DNA from: Spirochaetaceae bacterium
Lineage (GTDB): Bacteria; Spirochaetota; Spirochaetia; SZUA-6; RPPD01
DNA: 6,191 bases
Direction of reading: 5' to 3'
NCBI GenBank assembly: GCA_003818675.1
Contig: RPPD01000146.1
Span: forward strand, 1 to 6,191
Within the stretch, counting starts at the first letter, position 1. The number at the start of each line of letters is the position of its first letter. Of the stretch, positions 1 through 3,847 are shown piece by piece. Both the position numbers and the translations under genes were made by a program. The notes below the pieces were generated by a model that saw nothing but the letters and a program-made list of their open reading frames with translations, was not told the DNA's origin and did not search any database.

Positions 1-306
1 CATTCACAACTTGAAGGAATAATTTCGTTCTGCACGGCAGCTTTCTTTGAGAATAGCAGATCGATCTCAAGCATTTGCGAGTAAAGCACTTCCCGTTCTC
101 CACGGCAATTACATTGAAACCCCACAAATATGGGCGGACATGGAGTTCCAGTTTGGACCGCTGTATCTCCTCTTGGACAAACTGGAACTCCGTCCTTCAG
201 CGGTGAACTATGTTCACTGTTGAAGGACCTTGACCAACGAGGCCAATCCATAGTAAACGAAGAACATCATGCATAAACCAGCAATTTACACGGGAACGGG
301 GGCACA
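1..306. other. Left-edge region without a convincing gene
   Basis: I see no gene that I can support in this stretch. It contains a weak hairpin at 47-70 (TTGAGA pairing with TCTCAA), the strong hairpin run at 121-228, and the leader of the FemAB gene. A minus-strand reading frame is open from an ATG at 251 to the window edge (about 83 codons). A + strand frame is open from 23 to a TGA at 221-223, and another from the edge to a TAA at 82-84. None has a good ribosome-binding site, and two of them run through the hairpin arms. The FemAB promoter is not clear: TTGACC at 230-235 and TAGTAA at 251-256 are only 15 bases apart and match the consensus poorly. Confidence 0.6.
121..228 (+). repeat. Run of hairpins with strong inverted repeats
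   Basis: Three stem-loops follow one another. The first is small: CCCA at 121-124 pairs with TGGG at 131-134. The second has perfect 14-base arms, GGAGTTCCAGTTTG at 142-155 and its complement at 178-191, around a 22-base loop. GGAC at 136-139 can add four pairs with GTCC at 192-195. The third has 17-base arms at 192-208 and 212-228 around a TAT loop. Its only imperfections are G200-T220 and G202-T218, which become G-U pairs in + strand RNA but C-A mismatches in minus-strand RNA. No T-run follows, so this is not an ordinary terminator. It could be a structured leader, a small RNA, or an interspersed palindromic repeat of the REP type. Confidence 0.75.
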
Positions 307-1332
307 ATGAAATCCCGCTTTCCCCATTTCCTGCAGACGCCGCAATGGGGGCTCGCAAAGCAGAAAGCGTCCCCGGCCTGGACACCTTTTTTCTTCATCC
401 AGACCCATGACAATGGTCCCTATACACCCGCACCCATTGAGGGAACGCCAGGGCAACCATTTTCCCCCGGGGGTATAAATGCATCCATTCTCATTCTTGA
501 AAGGAACATGGGTTTTGGACAGAAAATACTCTATGTCCCGCGCGGACCATGGATTGACTGGGAAAATCAGGCTTCAATTGAACAATCAGTTTCCTTTATT
601 ATTGCGTTTGCCAGAGAACGCAAGTCTCTTTTAGTGCGTATTGAACCGGAAGCATTCGATACAAATTTCCTTTTTGATAAAATGAATAATCTTGGTTTTA
701 AAAAGACGCCTGACTTTGTGCAGGCAAATGATACTGTCAAGGTGCCCATTGACAAGCCTGACAAGGAACTGATGACATCATTCCATCACAAACACGGGTA
801 CAATATAAGGCTCGCGGAAAAACGCGGCCTTACCGTGCGCACCTCCACTGACCCTGCTGATGTCAGCCGTTTCTACGAGCTTCTGAAAAAAACCGAGTCA
901 CGCCATGACAATGCCCTCGCCATACATCCGCTGTCGTATTATCTGTCTGTCACAGAAACTCTGGCACAATACAACATGGCCAGACTGTATCTTGTTGAAA
1001 AGGAAAACTCACTTGCCTCGGCTTCACTTGTCTTCACCTACGGTGAAGAGGCCATCTACATGTTTGGCGCCTCGGATTACGAGTTCCGGCGGGACATGCC
1101 GAACCATCTGCGCGAGTGGACAAGCATGAGGGATGCGCGTGACGAGGGACGGAAATTCTTTGACCTGTGGGGGGTCACCATGCGCAATGACCCGGGCGAA
1201 GGAATCAAGCGTTACAAACTCGGGTATTATGAACAAGTCCGGAACATGGCAGGAACATTTGACTGGGCCTCTAGTAAAATTAAATATTCGCTTTTCGCAT
1301 TCGCGAACAAACTCCGCAGACGTTTGCATTAA
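307..1332 (+). CDS. FemAB-family aminoacyl/peptidoglycan-bridge transferase
   Basis: This 341-residue protein looks like a FemAB-type transferase, with two tandem GNAT-like domains. Family members use aminoacyl-tRNA to add residues to the peptidoglycan stem peptide at the inner face of the membrane, although some transfer amino acids elsewhere. Supporting features are an N-terminal FLQTPQWG segment (8-15), YVPRGP (76-81), the family-typical YNIRLAEKRGL at 165-175 opening the second domain, YMFGASDYEFR (251-261), FDLWGV (285-290) and GIKRYKLGY (299-307). The length is normal for the family. A Pro/Gly-rich loop occupies about residues 37-56. There is no signal peptide or membrane segment; the C-terminus is basic and may touch membrane. 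The ATG follows a G-rich stretch (298-302) that is only a weak ribosome-binding site. The gene stands alone and ends in its own terminator. The family call is firm; the substrate is unknown. Confidence 0.85.
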   Translation: MKSRFPHFLQTPQWGLAKQKASPAWTPFFFIQTHDNGPYTPAPIEGTPGQPFSPGGINASILILERNMGFGQKILYVPRGPWIDWENQASIEQSVSFIIAFARERKSLLVRIEPEAFDTNFLFDKMNNLGFKKTPDFVQANDTVKVPIDKPDKELMTSFHHKHGYNIRLAEKRGLTVRTSTDPADVSRFYELLKKTESRHDNALAIHPLSYYLSVTETLAQYNMARLYLVEKENSLASASLVFTYGEEAIYMFGASDYEFRRDMPNHLREWTSMRDARDEGRKFFDLWGVTMRNDPGEGIKRYKLGYYEQVRNMAGTFDWASSKIKYSLFAFANKLRRRLH

Positions 1333-1353
1333 CAGACGGGCTTGCGGCAACAA

Positions 1354-1380
1354 TGTCCATCACGCCTTGGACAATTTTTT
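1354..1380 (+). terminator. Intrinsic terminator of the FemAB-like gene
   Basis: A six-pair stem (TGTCCA at 1354-1359, TGGACA at 1368-1373) with an eight-base loop is followed by one A and six T at 1375-1380. It starts 21 bases after the FemAB stop codon. The T-run lies over the last codons of the facing minus-strand small gene, where it reads as Lys codons. Confidence 0.65.
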
Positions 1381-1551
1381 ATCGCCCTCTGAATAATTGA
1401 TATTTACCGGATCAAAATTGCCGTCAGCATCAAACGCTATTTTTGCCGAGTCCATGAACTGCTCTGCGATGTGGATGGCGTCGGATTCCTCTACCTTGAA
1501 GGACTGGACATAAGAGATGATTTCCTGAAAGTTCTTGACCTGTTGCGCCAT
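1360..1551 (-). CDS. Small protein of unknown function, 63 residues
   Basis: I do not recognise this protein. It begins MAQQVKNFQEIISYVQSFKV and is acidic with a basic tail. Its first half (about residues 5-38) looks like two amphipathic helices. A polar segment with DADGNFDP (about 42-49) follows, and the end is KKLSKA. It has no signal peptide, membrane segment or cysteines, so a small cytoplasmic helical protein is likely. The start at 1551 is chosen because AAGGA (1560-1564) lies eight bases upstream. A longer in-frame start at 1641 would overlap the promoter and run through the leader hairpin. The gene lies 120 bases downstream of the leuB-like gene on the same strand and converges with the FemAB-like gene. 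Confidence that it is expressed rests on the promoter, ribosome-binding site and open frame together. Confidence 0.6.
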   Translation of the reverse strand: MAQQVKNFQEIISYVQSFKVEESDAIHIAEQFMDSAKIAFDADGNFDPVNINYSEGDKKLSKA

Positions 1552-1559
1552 TTCAAAAA

Positions 1560-1564
1560 TCCTT
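1560..1564 (-). promoter_or_regulatory. Ribosome-binding site of the 63-residue gene
   Basis: AAGGA on the minus strand lies eight bases before the ATG at 1551 and decides the start. It directly follows the T-run of the leader hairpin. Confidence 0.55.
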
Positions 1565-1600
1565 AAAACAAGAATGCGGCGCACCAGGGCAGCCGCATTC
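1565..1600 (-). terminator. Terminator-like leader hairpin before the small gene
   Basis: On the minus strand GAATGCGGC (1600-1592) pairs perfectly with GCCGCATTC (1580-1572). Two more pairs are possible past a bulged T. TTGTTTT follows at 1571-1565. It has the form of an intrinsic terminator for that strand only, since no T-run follows on the + strand. It lies 72 bases past the leuB-like stop, so it may end that transcript. It also lies inside the predicted leader of the small gene, so it may attenuate or stabilise that mRNA. Confidence 0.6.
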
Positions 1601-1612
1601 CCCAATAATTCC

Positions 1613-1641
1613 ATTATAGGATTATCATAAATAAAATCCAA
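1613..1641 (-). promoter_or_regulatory. Sigma70-type promoter of the 63-residue gene
   Basis: The minus strand shows a perfect -10 box TATAAT (1618-1613), a partial -35 box TTGGAT (1641-1636) and a 17-base spacer. An A-run lies just upstream. Transcription should start near 1606, giving a leader of about 55 bases that opens with the hairpin. Confidence 0.55.
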
Positions 1642-1671
1642 ACTTTTTTATTCACGGTCAGAGGAAAGGGA

Positions 1672-2718
1672 TCAGACCTCCGAAGCCACCATGTCACCGA
1701 TCTGGGTTGTCCCGAATCCCATCTTGCCCGCGGCCTGGCTCTTCATCTTTGCTATCACCTTTATTGCCGCGGCCTCAACAGCAGCTGCAGCCTTGGCCTC
1801 TCCCAGGTTTTCCAGCATCATCTGTCCGGCAAGAATTGCGGCCATGGGATTGATGACATTCTGTCCCGTATATTTGGGAGCCGACCCGCCTATGGGTTCA
1901 AACATGGAAACACCGTTTGGATTGATGTTTCCTCCCGCGGCAATTCCCATGCCGCCCTGAATCATGGCGCCAAGGTCGGTGATGATGTCGCCAAACATAT
2001 TGGTGGTGACGATAACGTCGAACCACTCGGGATTTTTTACCATCCACATGGTCGTGGCATCCACATGCGCATAGTCTGCCTTGATGTCAGGGTATTCCTT
2101 CGCCACCTCCTGGAACGCCCTCCACCACAGATCCATCGCGTAGATGAGCACATTGGTCTTGCCGCAGAGCGTGACCTTCTTGTCCTTGTTCCGTTTCCGT
2201 GTATACTCAAAGGCATAACGTATGCAGCGCTCGACACCAAAACGGGTTGCGATCATCTCCTGCATCGCTACCTCTTGCGGTGTGTCCTTGCGCAGGAATC
2301 CACCCGCCCCAATATACAGGTCCTCTGTATTTTCACGCACCACGACAAAATCTATGTCCTCTGGTTTTTTATTGGCCAGCGGGGTTTCCACATTAGGATA
2401 AAGCTTTATCGGCCTCAGGTTTATATACTGGTCAAGCGAAAACCTGGCCTTCAGCAGGATTCCTGTTTCCAGGATTCCGGGCTTCACGTCCGGGTGCCCG
2501 ATAGCGCCCAGGTAGATGGCATCAAACTTTTTCAGCTCCGCGATGGCGGAATCAGGCAGGGTCTCCCCGGTCTTCATGTAGTGCGCCCCGCCAAAGGGAA
2601 ATTTTGTGTATTCCAGTTTTATATTGAATTTTTTTGCCGCGGCGTCCAGAACCTTGACGCCCTCGGTTACAACCTCGGGGCCGGTTCCGTCACCGCCTAT
2701 TACCGCAATCTTGTGCAT
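1672..2718 (-). CDS. leuB: 3-Isopropylmalate dehydrogenase-like enzyme (LeuB family)
   Basis: This 348-residue protein belongs to the isocitrate/isopropylmalate dehydrogenase family. LeuB oxidises and decarboxylates 3-isopropylmalate to 2-oxoisocaproate in cytoplasmic leucine synthesis. Visible motifs are GGDGTGPE (8-15), a substrate loop ending R92 and NLRP (100-103), VRENTEDLY (127-135) with Tyr135, catalytic Lys187 in CGKTNVL, Asp220 in AHVDA, and the metal-binding signature from N240 with Asp244 and Asp248. The cofactor loop reads [12 protein letters not shown] (274-285), where classic LeuB has HGSAPDIAG. The Lys-Tyr pair resembles that of NADP-dependent isocitrate dehydrogenase. The start at 2718 has GGAGGAG at an ideal distance; an ATG at 2742 lies inside the predicted -10 box. 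No other leucine gene is visible. Tartrate/malate dehydrogenase relatives (TtuC type) are the alternative. Confidence 0.88.
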   Translation of the reverse strand: MHKIAVIGGDGTGPEVVTEGVKVLDAAAKKFNIKLEYTKFPFGGAHYMKTGETLPDSAIAELKKFDAIYLGAIGHPDVKPGILETGILLKARFSLDQYINLRPIKLYPNVETPLANKKPEDIDFVVVRENTEDLYIGAGGFLRKDTPQEVAMQEMIATRFGVERCIRYAFEYTRKRNKDKKVTLCGKTNVLIYAMDLWWRAFQEVAKEYPDIKADYAHVDATTMWMVKNPEWFDVIVTTNMFGDIITDLGAMIQGGMGIAAGGNINPNGVSMFEPIGGSAPKYTGQNVINPMAAILAGQMMLENLGEAKAAAAVEAAAIKVIAKMKSQAAGKMGFGTTQIGDMVASEV

Positions 2719-2722
2719 GACA

Positions 2723-2729
2723 CTCCTCC
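2723..2729 (-). promoter_or_regulatory. Ribosome-binding site deciding the leuB-like start
   Basis: GGAGGAG on the minus strand ends four bases before the ATG at 2718. It settles the start in favour of MHKIAVIGG over the ATG at 2742. Confidence 0.85.
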
Positions 2730-2738
2730 ATTCAACTG

Positions 2739-2767
2739 ACATTACCCCGTGACCTGTGGCATGTCAA
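2739..2767 (-). promoter_or_regulatory. Promoter of the leuB-like gene
   Basis: A perfect -35 box TTGACA (2767-2762 on the minus strand) is followed by a 17-base spacer and a weaker -10 box TAATGT (2744-2739). Transcription would start near 2732, leaving a leader of about 14 bases that is filled by the ribosome-binding site. That leaves no room for leader-peptide attenuation. Confidence 0.5.
2750..2766. promoter_or_regulatory. 17-bp dyad, possible operator
   Basis: The sequence fits TGACnTGnnnCAnGTCA, with 12 of its 17 positions symmetric. It fills the spacer and overlaps the -35 box of the leuB-like promoter, where a repressor could block polymerase. I do not recognise the regulator. Confidence 0.35.
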
Positions 2768-2787
2768 CTCTGGCAGGGTTTTTTTTG

Positions 2788-2816
2788 TTGCACAAACCAC
2801 TGCAATCAATTAGAAT
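2788..2816 (+). promoter_or_regulatory. Promoter of the two-gene unknown operon
   Basis: TTGCAC (2788-2793), a 17-base spacer and TAGAAT (2811-2816) form a good sigma70-type promoter. A run of eight T at 2779-2786 lies directly upstream and could act as an UP element. Transcription would start near 2823, just before the GGAGGAG at 2835-2841. Confidence 0.6.
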
Positions 2817-2845
2817 TTTGATATTACTGACTCTGGAGGAGCCTG

Positions 2846-3511
2846 ATGGCCGATGACCTGCTCTCCGTTGCACAAGCGGATTTTGGAGGGAGCAAAGGTG
2901 ATGTCCTCATCTTTGACTTAGCTGCGGCAAAAAATGACTTTGCCTATGCCGGGCTATGGTACGCATGCGACAAGAGTGAGGATACACTCATAACCACCTC
3001 GTTTTATTATGGAAATGTCTCCCCTGACTCCATGCCTGAAAAGCCCGCATTGGAAATAGCAGAGAACAGCTTCAAGCGCTCACCCCGTCAGCAGATGGAC
3101 CGCAAACAAGACAGGATTTTGATCTCGGGCAGGCATGACAAGGGCGGTTTATGTCGGTTACAGGCAAGCCCCTGGATAGAGGAAAAGAGTTTTATCAACT
3201 ACAAGGTGATACGCAATAAAGGCGCGAACTCTGACACGTTGGGGAGCGGGCTCTTGCGCGGCGATGGCGCAAAATTCTGCAAAATAGGAGTGGAGGACAA
3301 CTCTGGCGCACTGGATTATAATGACACAATCTGGTTTCTTGTTTTAATCCGTTCACTTCCGCCAGATAACTGGAAATTCGATCCGGCATTTTTCGGTGTG
3401 CAGAAACTGCCCATGACCGTGCCCACATTCATTTTCAGCGTCACAGGATCAAAGACAACAGGCTTGTATTCGCCCTGGCTGGGACAAAATCCCATGGAGG
3501 GCTGTATTTGA
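2846..3511 (+). CDS. Unrecognised protein, 221 residues
   Basis: I do not recognise this protein. It starts MADDLLSVAQADFGGSKGDV and has no signal peptide or membrane segment. Short alternating hydrophobic stretches (DVLIFDLA, FAYAGLWYACD, TLITTSFYYG, RILISG, DTIWFLVLIR, TFIFSVTG) suggest a mostly beta-strand fold, perhaps a sandwich. The middle (about residues 66-125) is polar and basic. Four cysteines are spread out and do not form a metal-binding pattern. The start is firm: GGAGGAG (2835-2841) lies at ideal spacing behind a good promoter. The next gene begins 29 bases after its stop on the same strand, so the two are probably co-transcribed. It is divergent from the leuB-like gene. Its function cannot be stated. 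Confidence 0.75.
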   Translation: MADDLLSVAQADFGGSKGDVLIFDLAAAKNDFAYAGLWYACDKSEDTLITTSFYYGNVSPDSMPEKPALEIAENSFKRSPRQQMDRKQDRILISGRHDKGGLCRLQASPWIEEKSFINYKVIRNKGANSDTLGSGLLRGDGAKFCKIGVEDNSGALDYNDTIWFLVLIRSLPPDNWKFDPAFFGVQKLPMTVPTFIFSVTGSKTTGLYSPWLGQNPMEGCI

Positions 3512-3529
3512 AAGAAATCCAATTAAAGC

Positions 3530-3535
3530 AAGGAG
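3530..3535 (+). promoter_or_regulatory. Ribosome-binding site of the 100-residue gene
   Basis: AAGGAG lies five bases before the ATG at 3541. It decides that start over an in-frame TTG at 3508, which overlaps the stop of the previous gene and has no such site. Confidence 0.8.
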
Positions 3536-3540
3536 ACATA

Positions 3541-3843
3541 ATGCAGACAGGCGTTTTTTACGTAAAAATCAAGGACAATCTTGAGAAGGCCTTCAAGGAC
3601 TTTTTCCCTCACATGTCGTCCAACTACATCAAGATGGCGAAACTCTTCAAGAACGACAAGGTCTATCCTGTGCTGGCCGTGGAAAAGGTCACGATCTTCA
3701 GCAAGGATGGCACAGAGGCAGAGTCATCACGCTTCCTGGTGCCATCTGAGAACAAGAACTGTCTGTGGATCCAGTCGGAGCTCTTTATGTTCGTGGGTGT
3801 GCATCCTGAATATGAAGAAAACCTTCGCAATGCCCTGAAATAG
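3541..3843 (+). CDS. Unrecognised protein, 100 residues
   Basis: I do not recognise this protein. It begins MQTGVFYVKIKDNLEKAFKD. The pattern suggests a small alpha/beta fold: a first strand (GVFYVKI), a helix with many Lys (about 11-37), strands around VYPVLAVEKVTIF (42-54), a turn with KDGTEA (55-60), strands around SSRFLVP and LWIQSELFMFVGV, and a final short helix. It has one cysteine and no signal peptide or membrane segment. It follows the 221-residue gene with a 29-base gap and a strong ribosome-binding site, so the two proteins may work together. Its stop lies four bases from the stop of the facing helicase gene, so any terminator must lie inside that gene. I saw none. Confidence 0.75.
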   Translation: MQTGVFYVKIKDNLEKAFKDFFPHMSSNYIKMAKLFKNDKVYPVLAVEKVTIFSKDGTEAESSRFLVPSENKNCLWIQSELFMFVGVHPEYEENLRNALK

Positions 3844-3847
3844 AAAT

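Noticed and set aside
47..223. + strand open frame of about 58 codons at the left edge
   Set aside because: It runs through the hairpin arms, so its open state is probably a by-product of the inverted repeats. It has no ATG before position 140 and no ribosome-binding site.
121..228. CRISPR array or transposon end
   Set aside because: The repeats are inverted, not regularly spaced direct repeats, and no transposase, target duplication or Cas gene is nearby.
1024..1353. Minus-strand open frame opposite the end of the FemAB-like gene
   Set aside because: It is antisense to conserved FemAB motifs and has no ribosome-binding site.
1639..1641. Upstream start for the small minus-strand gene (93 residues)
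   Set aside because: It overlaps the -35 box and would translate through the TATAAT box and the GC-rich hairpin. The ATG at 1551 has its own ribosome-binding site.
2065..2739. Long + strand open frame opposite the leuB-like gene (224 codons)
   Set aside because: It is fully antisense to a gene with strong family motifs, and its translation shows no domain features. It has no ribosome-binding site.
2740..2742. Upstream ATG for the leuB-like gene
   Set aside because: It falls inside the predicted -10 box, and the ATG at 2718 has an ideal GGAGGAG and matches the family N-terminus.
3508..3510. TTG start for the 100-residue gene
   Set aside because: It overlaps the previous stop and has no ribosome-binding site, while AAGGAG precedes the ATG at 3541.
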